Of a stretch of 64,000 bases of DNA, positions 17,978 through 27,026 are shown piece after piece. The number at the start of each line of letters is the position of its first letter. Position 1 is the first letter of the stretch. The stretch comes from Neoactinobaculum massilliense (GTDB lineage Bacteria > Actinomycetota > Actinomycetes > Actinomycetales > Actinomycetaceae), in the NCBI RefSeq assembly GCF_900604955.1, contig NZ_UWPE01000001.1, forward strand, positions 558,001 through 622,000. Direction: 5' to 3'. Position numbers and translations under genes: made by a program. The notes beneath the pieces were generated by a model, which saw only the letters and a list, made by a program, of their open reading frames with translations, did not search any database and was not told where the DNA came from.

Positions 17978-20656
17978 ATGCGTACAGCTGAGATTCGGAA
18001 GCGCTGGCTTGACTACTTCGCCAAGCACGGGCACCACATTGAGGAATCGGTTCCGTTGGTGTCCCCGGATCCCTCCATCCTGTTCACCATCGCCGGCATG
18101 GTGCCCTTCATTCCCTACATTATTGGGACTGAAAAGGCACCGTACTCCCGTGTTGCCTCGGTGCAGAAATGCATTCGCACGAACGATATTGAAAACGTGG
18201 GTAAGACCACGCGGCACGGCACGTTCTTCCAGATGGCCGGTAACTTTTCCTTCGGTGATTACTTTAAGGAAGAGGCTATTCCGCTGGCATTTGGACTGCT
18301 CACATCGCCGCTAGATGAGGGCGGTTACGGCCTGGACATTAATCGGCTGTGGGTCACCATTTGGGAAAAGGACCAGGTTGCCTATGACACGCTGGTAAAG
18401 ACCGGCGTGGATCCCGCCCACATTGTCAAACTCACCCGCGAGGAAATCTTCTGGTCAACCGGGCAGCCCGGCCCGGCGGGCCCCTGCGCCGAAATTCACT
18501 ATGATCGTGGCCCGGAATTTGGACCGGAAGCCGTGGGCGGAACGGTTGATCCGGGCGGGGATCGATACCTGGAACTGTGGAATCTGGTGTTTGATCAGTA
18601 TCGCCGCGGTGAGGGCAAGGGCAAGGATTATCCGCTGCTGGGTGAGCTTGATCAGACGGCCATCGATACCGGCGCCGGGCTGGAGCGCCTCGCGTTCGTG
18701 CTGCAGGGCAAGAACAATATGTATGAGACGGACGAGGTGTTCCCGGTTATCCAGAAGACCGAGGAACTCACCGGGCGTCACTACGGTGAGAATGAGGAAG
18801 ACGACGTTCGCATGCGCGTTATCGCCGATCACGTGCGTTCCTCGCTCATGCTCATCAATGACACGGTGCGTCCGGGCAACGATGGTCGAGGCTACGTGCT
18901 CCGCCGCCTTATGCGCCGCGCGGTTCGCTCCATGCGGCTCCTCGGCGTGGATAAGCCCGTCATGGGTGAACTGATCACCACATCGAAGAATGCGATGGCG
19001 GGCTCCTACCCGGAGCTGGAAACTAAGTTCGAGCAGATCTACAACGTGGCGGTCAACGAGGAGGCGGCCTTCCGCCGCACCCTGGAGACGGGCACTGAGA
19101 TTTTCGATAATGCGGTGGCCACGGCGAAGCAGAATGCACACGGCGGGGCGGTGGTACTACCGGGTTCGGCGGCATTCACGCTGCATGACACCTATGGGTT
19201 CCCCATCGATCTCACCCTGGAAATGGCGCAGGAACAGGGCGTGAGCGTTGATGAGCGCGGGTTCCGTGAGCTCATGAGCGAGCAGCGTGAGCGTGCCCGC
19301 GCAGACGCCCAGGCGAAGAAGACGGGCCACGTGGACTCCCGTATTTATCATCAGATCCTGGCCGCGCAGGGCGGCCCGACGAAGTTCCTGGGTTACACAG
19401 ATTTCGCGTCGGATTGCAAAGTCGTGGCACTGCTGCAGAACGGTGTAGAGGTCCCGGCGGTTACCGAACCCGGCGAGGTGGACGTGGTGCTCGATGCCAC
19501 CCCGTTCTACGCGGAGATGGGCGGCCAGCTGGCCGATGAAGGCACCCTCTCCGTTGCGGGTGGCGGACTGGTGAACGTTGAGGACGTGCAGGCGCCGGTC
19601 AAGGGCCTGCACGTCCATCACGGCCGTCTGGTGGAAGGGGCCATCGCCGTGGGTGACATGGTGCACGCGGAGATCGACCGCCTGCGGCGTCAGCAGATCG
19701 CGCAGGCTCACACCTCCACGCACATGATTCACAAGGTGCTGCACGAGTACCTGGGCGAGCAGGCCACGCAGGCTGGTTCTGAGGATGCGCCCTCACGGCT
19801 CCGCTTTGATTTCCGGCACGGTGAACGGATCTCTGAGCAGACGATGAGGGACATGGAGGCGCGTGTCAACGATCGTCTGCGCGATAACCTCGCCGTTACC
19901 TGGCGTGAATACCCGATTGAGGAGGCCAAGAAGCTGGGCGCGCAGATGCTGTTCGGTGAGAAGTACGGCTCCGTGGTGCGCGTGGTGTCCATTGACGACG
20001 ATTGGTCCCGCGAGTTCTGCGCTGGCACCCATGTTTCCGATACCGGGCAAATCGGCCAGATCACGATCCTGGGCGAAAGCTCCGTCGGGTCCGGCGTGCG
20101 CCGCATCGAGGCACTCGTTGGTGAGGGCGCCTACGCGCGTGGCGCCAAGGAGCGTGCCATCGTCAATACGATTTCGTCGATGATGCAGGCTCAGCCCCTT
20201 GACCTGCCGGATAGAATCTCCGGCCTCATGGCCCGTCTCAAGGACTCCGAGAAGCAGATCGCGCAGCTTCAGCGCGAGGCTCTGGCGGCCCGTGCGAGCT
20301 CGGTCCTGAGCGAGGGCCGCCGGCTCGGCAAGGCCACCTTGTACCACTTCGCAGCGGGAAACGTGGACGGGGCCGACCAGCTTCGCGACGCTGCCCAGGG
20401 CATTGCCGGGCGCGTCAGCTCGAGTGAGCCGAACGTCGTTGTCGTCACCGGTATCGCCAAGGAACGGCCCGCAATCGTGGTGGTCTCCTCGAAGGCAGCC
20501 CAGGACAGCGGCGTGCGCGCGGGCGATCTGGTCAAGCGTGCGGCCACAATCATGGGTGGCGGCGGTGGCGGCCGGCCGGATATTGCGCAGGGTGGCGGAC
20601 AGGACGCTACCAAGGTGGATGCCGCGCTGGAGGCGATCGCAAAGGAACTGGACTAG
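17978..20656 (+). CDS. alaS: Alanine-tRNA ligase
   Basis: 892-residue enzyme that charges tRNA-Ala and edits mischarged Ser/Gly. N-terminal class II core (IRKRWLDYFAKHGH, FFQMAGNFSFGDYFK), editing domain with zinc ligands HTSTHMIH and CAGTH (about residues 580-690), and a C-terminal DHHA1 domain ending in a glycine-rich segment (GGGGGGRPDIAQGGGQD). GGAGAAAAT precedes ATG 17978. First gene of a coupled alaS-ruvX-mltG operon; its TAG overlaps the ruvX GTG. Confidence 0.97.
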   Translation: MRTAEIRKRWLDYFAKHGHHIEESVPLVSPDPSILFTIAGMVPFIPYIIGTEKAPYSRVASVQKCIRTNDIENVGKTTRHGTFFQMAGNFSFGDYFKEEAIPLAFGLLTSPLDEGGYGLDINRLWVTIWEKDQVAYDTLVKTGVDPAHIVKLTREEIFWSTGQPGPAGPCAEIHYDRGPEFGPEAVGGTVDPGGDRYLELWNLVFDQYRRGEGKGKDYPLLGELDQTAIDTGAGLERLAFVLQGKNNMYETDEVFPVIQKTEELTGRHYGENEEDDVRMRVIADHVRSSLMLINDTVRPGNDGRGYVLRRLMRRAVRSMRLLGVDKPVMGELITTSKNAMAGSYPELETKFEQIYNVAVNEEAAFRRTLETGTEIFDNAVATAKQNAHGGAVVLPGSAAFTLHDTYGFPIDLTLEMAQEQGVSVDERGFRELMSEQRERARADAQAKKTGHVDSRIYHQILAAQGGPTKFLGYTDFASDCKVVALLQNGVEVPAVTEPGEVDVVLDATPFYAEMGGQLADEGTLSVAGGGLVNVEDVQAPVKGLHVHHGRLVEGAIAVGDMVHAEIDRLRRQQIAQAHTSTHMIHKVLHEYLGEQATQAGSEDAPSRLRFDFRHGERISEQTMRDMEARVNDRLRDNLAVTWREYPIEEAKKLGAQMLFGEKYGSVVRVVSIDDDWSREFCAGTHVSDTGQIGQITILGESSVGSGVRRIEALVGEGAYARGAKERAIVNTISSMMQAQPLDLPDRISGLMARLKDSEKQIAQLQREALAARASSVLSEGRRLGKATLYHFAAGNVDGADQLRDAAQGIAGRVSSSEPNVVVVTGIAKERPAIVVVSSKAAQDSGVRAGDLVKRAATIMGGGGGGRPDIAQGGGQDATKVDAALEAIAKELD

Positions 20657-21114
20657 TGCGAAAGGGCGTGCGGATTGGCGTGGATGTTGGCGGGGCGCGC
20701 ACGGGTGTTGCCGTGAGTGACCCGGACGGCATCATGGCGACGCCGCGCGCCACCCTGCACGCGGACGGCTCGGATGTGCGGCGGGTAGCGAAATGGACAC
20801 GCGAGTTAGACGCCATGGAAGTGGTGGTGGGCCTGCCTCTCAATATGGATGGCAGTGCCGGTCCATCCGCCCAGAAGGCATGGGCGTGGGCGCGGAAACT
20901 AGCCCGGAAAATCGCGCCCGTTCCCGTTCGCATGATGGATGAGCGGCTATCCACTGTTACCGCACACCAGTATCTTCGAGAATCGGGGGTGCCCTCGCGG
21001 CGCCACCGACAAGTGGTGGATCAGCAGGCCGCCGTCATTATTCTGGACACCGCTCTCGAGCAGGAGCGGTCCACCGGCGCCGCACCCGGGCGCCCACTGG
21101 AGGGAGAACTGTGA
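20656..21114 (+). CDS. ruvX: Putative pre-16S rRNA nuclease RuvX/YqgF
   Basis: 152-residue RNase H-fold nuclease implicated in 16S rRNA 5' end maturation. Key motifs: GVDVGGARTGVAVSD with the first catalytic Asp, VVGLPLNMDGSAG, MDERLSTVTA, and the final Asp in VDQQAAVIIL. Starts with GTG overlapping the alaS stop, so coupled. The stop TGA overlaps the GTG of mltG. Confidence 0.93.
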   Translation: MRKGVRIGVDVGGARTGVAVSDPDGIMATPRATLHADGSDVRRVAKWTRELDAMEVVVGLPLNMDGSAGPSAQKAWAWARKLARKIAPVPVRMMDERLSTVTAHQYLRESGVPSRRHRQVVDQQAAVIILDTALEQERSTGAAPGRPLEGEL

Positions 21115-22226
21115 GCGACGTCTTCGACGAGTTCGGGGTGCCCAAGCATCGAGGCCACAAGAAGCGGTCCGGATGGTTCGCGCTTTGCATTGTAGCGCTG
21201 GTGGTAGTCATCATTACGGCGGCCGCCGTCATTACCGTTCCTATGGTGACGGGTGGTACCAAGATTGTCTCGGACTATGAGGGAACCGGAAGCGGAAGCG
21301 TGACCGTCACGGTCCCGGACGGCGCCACCGGCACGGAAATCGCTAATATCCTGAGCGATGAGGGCGTAGTGGCGACGCCGGGGGCTTTCATTAAGGCTTT
21401 CAATGCTGACGGTCGGTCCAGCTCCATTCAGCCGGGCACCTATACCTTGAAGAAGAAAATGTCCGCCAGTGCGGCAATCAGTGCGCTACTTGATCCGGCC
21501 AATGTGGCCACAATTAAAGTGGTGATTCCCGAGGGGTTCACGCAGTGGCAGCTCTCCGCCCGGCTCGCGAAGAAGTTCGGCGTGGAGGAATCCGCCGTGA
21601 AAAAGGCGATGGCTGATACGGACGCCATCGGCCTACCGGCGGAGGCAAACGGGAAGATCGAAGGCTGGGTGGCGCCCGCCACCTACACGTTCGAGCCTGA
21701 TACCACGGTGACAGAGGCACTCAAAACCATGATTGCCAAGCGGGTGAACGCCCTGAAGTCCCAGGGCGTGGCCCAGGACCAGTGGGAATCGGTGCTTATC
21801 AAGGCCTCGATTGTGGAGCGCGAGGTGGCCACCCAGGATGAATATGCGAAGGTGGCGCGTGTCATCGAGAATCGGCTCTCGGATACGACCGGAGAGGTGG
21901 CCGGCCGGCTCCAGATGGACTCGACGGTGCTCTACGGCGCGGGGAAGACGGGCGGGGTTCCCACGGCTGCCGAACTCAAGGCTGATACCGCCTATAACAC
22001 CTACGTACACGCGGGCTTGCCGCCCACACCGATCGGGATGCCCGGGGAGGCGGCCATTGCGGCCGTGCTCGCGCCGGCCCGCGGGGATTGGCTTTATTTC
22101 ACCACCGTTAATCTCACCACCGGAGAAACGAAGTTCACGGCCGACTACGCCGAGCAGCAGAAGTTCCAGCAGGAATTCCGGGACTGGCTGAAGGCGAATC
22201 CGGATGCGGTGAGCAGCGGATCCTAG
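21111..22226 (+). CDS. mltG: Endolytic murein transglycosylase MltG
   Basis: 371-residue membrane-anchored enzyme that cuts nascent glycan strands and ends their growth. Basic cytosolic N-terminus (HRGHKKRSG), one membrane segment (WFALCIVALVVVIITAAAVI), a LysM-like part (VTVPDGATGTEIANILSDEGV), then the YceG domain with catalytic Glu in KASIVEREV and the later NRLSD, LQMDSTVLYGAG, YNTYVHAGLPPTPIGMPG blocks. GTG start overlaps the ruvX stop. In many actinobacteria aroE comes next; here it does not. Confidence 0.92.
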   Translation: MSDVFDEFGVPKHRGHKKRSGWFALCIVALVVVIITAAAVITVPMVTGGTKIVSDYEGTGSGSVTVTVPDGATGTEIANILSDEGVVATPGAFIKAFNADGRSSSIQPGTYTLKKKMSASAAISALLDPANVATIKVVIPEGFTQWQLSARLAKKFGVEESAVKKAMADTDAIGLPAEANGKIEGWVAPATYTFEPDTTVTEALKTMIAKRVNALKSQGVAQDQWESVLIKASIVEREVATQDEYAKVARVIENRLSDTTGEVAGRLQMDSTVLYGAGKTGGVPTAAELKADTAYNTYVHAGLPPTPIGMPGEAAIAAVLAPARGDWLYFTTVNLTTGETKFTADYAEQQKFQQEFRDWLKANPDAVSSGS

Positions 22227-22286
22227 TAGTGGCGGCGCTTGCGGCGGACCTGTGGATAGATTCGGTGGGGGAGTAACCGGTCAGCA

Positions 22287-22292
22287 TACGCT
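22287..22292 (+). promoter_or_regulatory. Leaderless -10 box (TACGCT) for the gene at 22299
   Basis: TACGCT plus six bases (CGCCCC) and ATG 22299. The match suggests that the 36-codon frame starting there is the true translation start of this locus. Confidence 0.45.
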
Positions 22293-22298
22293 CGCCCC

Positions 22299-22894
22299 AT
22301 GTGGACGAAAGAACGAATTCTGCGCGGGCTCACCACACCGCCGCGGGCGCTGGTAGCAGGTCTGGGCGTGTGCCTGGTCATGTGGCTGGCGGCACTGTAC
22401 GTGGTGTAGGCGATGCGTCCCTTGATACGGCGTTTGCGCTCTGGGCCGCAATCGGATGTCTACCGGCTGGTGTACTTGTCCTTGCCGGCGCGGTGGATGC
22501 ATATCGGCACCTACTTCCTGATCCGCTCCTCGTCATAGCGGGTGTGAGCGGCGCCCTGGTTGCCGCGTTGGAGGGCCGATGGATCTCGTTCGCGCTCGCT
22601 CCGGCGCTGGTGGTGTGCATAGGGGTGCTGGGGAAACTCACTGCCGTGGGATTCGGGGATGCGAAGCTGTGCGGCGTCGTGGGCCTGTGGCTACCGCCGG
22701 GCGCTGCGGGCGTGGCGCTGGTGGGTGGCATCGTTGCGGCCGGGTTGGCGGCGATCGGCGGCCTGCTGCTACGCTTCATCGGTTGGCATACCCAGGTGGC
22801 GCTCGGGCCGTGGATAGTGACCGCGACCTTAGGAGTGTGGCTTGCCACTGCCGTTCGGAGCGGTGTGCCGGCGTGTATTCTTGGGTGGGTATAA
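22299..22894 (+). pseudogene. A24-family prepilin peptidase, probably frameshifted near its N-terminus
   Basis: Two frames make up this locus. The first (22299-22409) encodes 36 residues from MWTKERILRG to a membrane segment (LVAGLGVCLVMWLAALYVV) and then stops. The second frame (to 22894; earliest sensible start GTG 22382) encodes a membrane protein with both aspartates of A24 prepilin peptidases, AVDAYRHLLPD and VGFGDAKL. A -1 shift near 22403 would join them into about 195 residues with an additional N-terminal helix. It may be a pseudogene, a sequence error, a real frameshift, or a small upstream gene coupled to the peptidase. No N-methylation domain is present. Relatives have such a gene in the same place. 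Confidence 0.6.
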
Positions 22895-22910
22895 AGCGAA
22901 AGGAACCAAC

Positions 22911-23468
22911 GTGGCAACAACGAACGACCTCAAGAATGGCATGGTGCTGGTGATGGATAACAACCTCTGGCAGGTTGTGGAATTCCAGCACGTGAAGCCG
23001 GGTAAGGGGCCCGCGTTCGTGCGCACGAAGCTCAAGAATGTCATGACCGGCAAGACGGTGGACCGCACGCTCAACGCAGGTGTGAAGGTGGAGACCGCTA
23101 CCGTCGATCATTCGGACATGCAGTACCTCTATAACGATGGCACTGACTACGTGTTCATGGACAAGGAAACCTTCGAGCAGCTGCCCATCTCCCCGGAGGT
23201 AATTGGCGATGCCAAGCACTTCCTGCTGGAGAATCAGGATGTGTCGGTCGCTTCCAACGAGGGTCAGGTGCTGTTCGTGGAGCTGCCGGCCAGCGTGGAA
23301 CTCACCGTGACCTATACGGAGCCGGGCATCCAGGGTGACCGTTCCAATGCGGGCACAAAGCCGGCAACGCTCGAGACGGGCTACGAGATCCAGGTGCCGC
23401 TCTTCATCAACGAGGGCGATCGCGTCAAGGTGGATACCCGCTCCGGCGACTACATTTCTCGCGTCTAA
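22911..23468 (+). CDS. efp: Elongation factor P
   Basis: 185-residue factor that relieves ribosome stalling at proline runs. KOW-like N-terminal domain ([19 protein letters not shown]), modification-loop [14 protein letters not shown], then two OB domains ending [27 protein letters not shown] 22911 lies after GAAAGGAA. The stop TAA overlaps the ATG of nusB. The conserved actinobacterial pair efp-nusB is intact, but the shikimate genes usually upstream are absent. Confidence 0.96.
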   Translation: MATTNDLKNGMVLVMDNNLWQVVEFQHVKPGKGPAFVRTKLKNVMTGKTVDRTLNAGVKVETATVDHSDMQYLYNDGTDYVFMDKETFEQLPISPEVIGDAKHFLLENQDVSVASNEGQVLFVELPASVELTVTYTEPGIQGDRSNAGTKPATLETGYEIQVPLFINEGDRVKVDTRSGDYISRV

Positions 23469-24061
23469 TGGCCAAGCGAAAGAAGACTGCCCGCACCACG
23501 CAGCGGCACCGCGCACTGGACGTCCTTTTTGAGGCGGACGAACGCGGATTGCTGGACGGTGATGACCTGCGCGTGCTCCTCTCGGAGCGCCGTGAGGTCT
23601 CCACCGCCCAGGTGCCCATCGGCGATTTTGGTGCGGAGATTGTAGAAACGGTCGCGGAAAACGGCGACAACATCGACACCATGATTGAGGCCGCTTCCGA
23701 AGGCTGGGCGCTGGATCGCATGAACGCGGTAGACCGGTCCATTCTTCGCGGCGGCTCAGCGGAACTTATGTTCATGGGAACACCGCGCTCAGCTGTGGTG
23801 ACGGAGTGGGCCAGCCTGGCGCGCGAATTCTCCACGGACAAGTCTGTTGGCTTCGTCATGGGCGTTCTCAACCGTGTTGATGATTTGCGCCGCCGCGAGC
23901 TCGGATTGGCGCCGGTTGGCGGTGGCCGGTCCGCGGGTGCAGCGGACACGCGGGAGCATTCCGCGGAGGACGCCCTTCTTGCGGCCGCCCGGAATGGTGA
24001 CGTGGAGATTGTCAGCTCAGATAAGGAAGCTGGCGATACGGCGGAGGCTGATCACGAATAG
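23468..24061 (+). CDS. nusB: Transcription antitermination protein NusB
   Basis: 197-residue helical protein that binds rRNA boxA with S10 for antitermination. The core (RTTQRHRALDVLFEADERGLL ... RSILRGGSAELMFMGTPRSAVVTEWASLAREFSTDKSVGFVMGVLNRV) is typical. It extends about 55 residues past the core as an acidic, Ala-rich tail (SAGAADTREHSAEDALLAAA ... AGDTAEADHE), as often in actinobacteria. Coupled to efp by one-base overlap. Confidence 0.93.
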   Translation: MAKRKKTARTTQRHRALDVLFEADERGLLDGDDLRVLLSERREVSTAQVPIGDFGAEIVETVAENGDNIDTMIEAASEGWALDRMNAVDRSILRGGSAELMFMGTPRSAVVTEWASLAREFSTDKSVGFVMGVLNRVDDLRRRELGLAPVGGGRSAGAADTREHSAEDALLAAARNGDVEIVSSDKEAGDTAEADHE

Positions 24062-24085
24062 TACGGCCCACGTGACCGGAGGTTC

Positions 24086-24460
24086 CTAACCCATATGGCC
24101 GAAGTTCGGATTCCGGCCAAATAGGCGATCCAACTCCCGGCGTTCCTTCTTTGTGGGCCGTCCGGCGCCCCTATCGCGGCGCGGTAGGGGCAGATAGATA
24201 TCCGGTCGAGGTGGCGTGAGATCTGTGTAGCACTGACGCGCTTCGGTGGCGCCCACGCGTTTGGATATTTCGCGCTCCACTTTGAGGATTCGATCGAAGC
24301 CCCTCACACGGTAGCGAACCGTATCGCCCACTCGCACGGGTGAGGACGGCTTCACGGGTTCATCGTTAATGCGCACGTGCCCGGCCTTTACTTCGTTCGT
24401 GGCCAACGTGCGTGATTTGGTTTGCCGCACGCTCCACAGCCACACATCAATCCGGACCAT
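24086..24460 (-). CDS. hslR: Hsp15-like S4-domain RNA-binding protein
   Basis: 124-residue protein with an S4 domain at the N-terminus (MVRIDVWLWSVRQTKSRTLATNEVKAGHVRINDE) and a basic tail (RRDRGAGRPTKKERRELDRL). Hsp15 homologues rescue stalled 50S subunits carrying peptidyl-tRNA after heat stress. TAGGCT-N6-ATG places a leaderless start at 24460. Convergent with nusB. Confidence 0.85.
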   Translation of the reverse strand: MVRIDVWLWSVRQTKSRTLATNEVKAGHVRINDEPVKPSSPVRVGDTVRYRVRGFDRILKVEREISKRVGATEARQCYTDLTPPRPDIYLPLPRRDRGAGRPTKKERRELDRLFGRNPNFGHMG

Positions 24461-24466
24461 GGCGAC

Positions 24467-24472
24467 AGCCTA
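24467..24472 (-). promoter_or_regulatory. Leaderless -10 box (TAGGCT) of hslR
   Basis: Minus strand TAGGCT, six bases (GTCGCC), ATG. One of four identical TAGGCT-N6-ATG starts in the window. Confidence 0.55.
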
Positions 24473-24587
24473 GCCGGTACCCGCGTGGGCTGCGCGGGCG
24501 GTTTCGTCACTGAACACTCAGTGACATAGGGCGCCTTCCGGCTCTGCTGGCCAGGTTCGCGCGTTCGCCTGTGGCATGATATTGCGC

Positions 24588-25145
24588 ATGACACCCAGAA
24601 TCTTTGTCCTTGCCGGTCCCTCCGGCGTAGGGAAAGGCACCATAACAGCAGAACTTTTAAAGCGGACGGATCGGGTGTGGCTCTCGGTGTCCGCCACCAC
24701 GCGGCGCCCTCGACCGGGTGAGGTGGACGGAAAATCCTATTATTTTGTGGACGACGCCGAATTTGATCGCCTGGTAGAAACGGGCGCGATGCTTGAGTGG
24801 GCAGTGGTACACGGTACTCATCGGTACGGGACTCCGCGTGCAGCGGTAGAGAAGGCATTGAAACGCGGCCAGGTACCACTGCTGGAGATCGACGTGGCGG
24901 GCGCTCGCCAGGTGCGCATCAGCGAGCCGGAGGCATACCAGATCTTCCTACGGCCGCCGTCATGGCAGGAACTTGAGCACAGACTACGGGGCCGGCATAC
25001 GGAGTCCGATGCCGAAATCGAAGTGCGGCTTGCCACGGCGCGGCGCGAAATGGCGGCGGAAGGGGAATTTGACGCCGTCGTCGTCAATGACTCCGTGTCA
25101 CGTGCCACGGACGAAGTGCTCCACATTATGGGGCTGGATAGATAG
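24588..25145 (+). CDS. gmk: Guanylate kinase
   Basis: 185-residue kinase converting GMP to GDP. P-loop AGPSGVGKGT near the N-terminus, GMP-binding SATTRRPRPGEVDGKSYYF, lid region SWQELEHRLRGRHTESDAEIEVRL, and EFDAVVVNDSV. The ATG at 24588 gives the family N-terminus MTPRIFVLAGPSG; another ATG at 24576 is possible. No ribosome site is seen; CATGAT seven bases upstream may be a weak leaderless -10 box. It heads the conserved gmk-rpoZ-metK order. Confidence 0.95.
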   Translation: MTPRIFVLAGPSGVGKGTITAELLKRTDRVWLSVSATTRRPRPGEVDGKSYYFVDDAEFDRLVETGAMLEWAVVHGTHRYGTPRAAVEKALKRGQVPLLEIDVAGARQVRISEPEAYQIFLRPPSWQELEHRLRGRHTESDAEIEVRLATARREMAAEGEFDAVVVNDSVSRATDEVLHIMGLDR

Positions 25146-25193
25146 AATAGGTTTTTGCTGCGGCGTAGCGTGGCGAACATAGAAGGGATGTGC

Positions 25194-25682
25194 ATGTTCG
25201 GAACTTCTCCGGAACCCGAAGGAATTACCAATCCTCCCATTGATGAGCTCCTGAAGAAAATCGGTTCGAAGTATGAGCTGTCGGTGCTCGCTTCCCAGCG
25301 TGCACGCCAAATTGTTGAATATCGCCAGGAAATGGCGCGCGGTGACGGCAATGTGGTTCACTATGGCCCGCTGGTACCGGCGGATCCGGATGAGAAGCCG
25401 CTCTCCATTGCGCTGCGCGAAATTGCTGCTGGCAAGTTGGAGTGGACGGTCGGTTCGCACGGCGCACTGAGTCCGGAAGAGGCTCAGGCGGCGGAGCGCG
25501 CCGAAGATGTCGAGGCGCCTGCTACTGCTGTTCCTGCACCTGCGGAAGCCGAGTCGGTTGTTAACGCGGCCCAGGATGCTGAACGTGATGCCACCGACAG
25601 CGATGCCGCAGGCGTCAGCGACGAACCGGCCGCGGACAGCGCGGCGGCGGATAGCGCAGCAGAGGGCAGCGTAGCTGAGTAA
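25194..25682 (+). CDS. rpoZ: RNA polymerase omega subunit with long acidic tail
   Basis: Omega helps assemble the RNA polymerase beta' subunit. The core is short (about residues 8-95: [20 protein letters not shown] ... [14 protein letters not shown]). It is followed by about 65 residues of Ala/Glu/Asp-rich low complexity ([20 protein letters not shown] ... [15 protein letters not shown]), so the protein is 162 residues against about 90-110 usually. ATG 25194 is preferred because AGAAGGG is six bases upstream; ATG 25188 touches that site. Confidence 0.9.
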   Translation: MFGTSPEPEGITNPPIDELLKKIGSKYELSVLASQRARQIVEYRQEMARGDGNVVHYGPLVPADPDEKPLSIALREIAAGKLEWTVGSHGALSPEEAQAAERAEDVEAPATAVPAPAEAESVVNAAQDAERDATDSDAAGVSDEPAADSAAADSAAEGSVAE

Positions 25683-25695
25683 ACAGCGTGCCATT

Positions 25696-25727
25696 GGGGA
25701 TCGCCACGGCGGTCCCCTTTATTTTTA
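25696..25727 (+). terminator. Hairpin with T-run between rpoZ and metK
   Basis: Arms GGGGATCGCC (25696-25705) and GGCGGTCCCC (25708-25717), then CTTTATTTTT. The metK ribosome site begins right after the T-run, so this is either the rpoZ terminator with leaky read-through or an attenuator for metK. Confidence 0.7.
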
Positions 25728-25737
25728 GGGAGAGATC

Positions 25738-26931
25738 ATGAGTTTGCGGCAGCCATTCACCTCGGAATCCGTCACGGAGGGACACCCCGATAAGGTATGT
25801 GACCTCATTGCAGACTCCATTTTGGATGCGCTGCTGGCGCAGGACCCGCATTCGCGGGTGGCGGTGGAAACCATGGTCACCACGGGGCTGGTGCACGTAG
25901 CGGGCGAGGTTAGCACAGAGGCCTACGTGGAAATTCCCGCACTGGTGCGGGATACCGTCCGGTCGATCGGATATAACACCCCGGACGTGGGCTTCGACGG
26001 TTCCTCGTGCGGCGTCGTCCTTTCGATTGGGCAGCAGTCGCCGGACATCGCCGGAGGAGTCGATCATTCCCTTGAGCAGCGCGAAGGGCGAGCGGCAGAC
26101 CGCTATGCGACGCAGGGCGCCGGCGATCAGGGCCTTATGTTCGGTTACGCCACCAATGAGACCCTTACGCTCATGCCGGCCCCAATCTTTCTGGCGCATC
26201 GTTTCGCGGAACGGCTAGCGCAGGTACGGAAGTCCGGGATAATTGCGGGCTTGCGTCCCGATGGGAAAACGCAGGTGACCATCGGGTACGACGGCGACCG
26301 CCCGGCGTCGTTGGATACCGTCGTGGTATCTACGCAGCACGCACCGGAGGTGGAGCTCGGCTGGCTGGAGGGCGAGGTACGGGCCAAAGTTATTTATCCC
26401 GTGTTGGAGGAGTCTGGATTGGCCCTCGATACGAGCGCGTTTACGCTATTGGTGAACCCGTCGGGACGGTTTGTACTGGGCGGACCCATGGGCGATTCCG
26501 GCGTGACAGGGCGCAAGATCATCGTCGATACATACGGTGGCATGGCTCGCCACGGCGGTGGTGCGTTCTCGGGTAAGGATCCATCCAAGGTGGATCGGAG
26601 TGCCTCCTACGCGGCTCGTTGGGTGGCGAAAAACGTGGTGGCAGCTGGGCTGGCCAAGCGTTGCGAGGTACAAATCGCGTACGCAATCGGCAGAGCCACA
26701 CCCGTATCCGTACGTGTGGAAACGTTTGGCACTGAAACGCAGCCGGTGGATCGTATCCAGAATGCCGTGACCAAGGTGTTTGATTTGCGCCCGGCGGCGA
26801 TTATTGACGAGCTGGATCTGCTCTGGCCCATCTATGCAAAAACGGCGAATTACGGTCATTTCGGGCGTGAGCTACCCGAGTTTACTTGGGAGCGGACCAA
26901 CCGTACGGAGGAATTGCTGCGGGCACTTTAA
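25738..26931 (+). CDS. metK: S-adenosylmethionine synthase
   Basis: 397-residue enzyme making SAM from methionine and ATP. Signature blocks: [67 protein letters not shown] precedes ATG 25738. In mycobacteria coaBC (dfp) lies between rpoZ and metK; here only 55 bases do. Confidence 0.97.
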   Translation: MSLRQPFTSESVTEGHPDKVCDLIADSILDALLAQDPHSRVAVETMVTTGLVHVAGEVSTEAYVEIPALVRDTVRSIGYNTPDVGFDGSSCGVVLSIGQQSPDIAGGVDHSLEQREGRAADRYATQGAGDQGLMFGYATNETLTLMPAPIFLAHRFAERLAQVRKSGIIAGLRPDGKTQVTIGYDGDRPASLDTVVVSTQHAPEVELGWLEGEVRAKVIYPVLEESGLALDTSAFTLLVNPSGRFVLGGPMGDSGVTGRKIIVDTYGGMARHGGGAFSGKDPSKVDRSASYAARWVAKNVVAAGLAKRCEVQIAYAIGRATPVSVRVETFGTETQPVDRIQNAVTKVFDLRPAAIIDELDLLWPIYAKTANYGHFGRELPEFTWERTNRTEELLRAL

Positions 26932-27014
26932 AACACTGACAAGTATCGGCGCGCTGGTGTCTCGAGCTACGCGAGTATGCGGAGGAGAGACGCCGAGGTG
27001 TCGGAGCGGCGCGC

Positions 27015-27020
27015 TAGGCT
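27015..27020 (+). promoter_or_regulatory. Leaderless -10 box (TAGGCT) of priA
   Basis: TAGGCT, six bases (CGCCAC), ATG 27027; no ribosome site. Confidence 0.55.
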
Positions 27021-27026
27021 CGCCAC

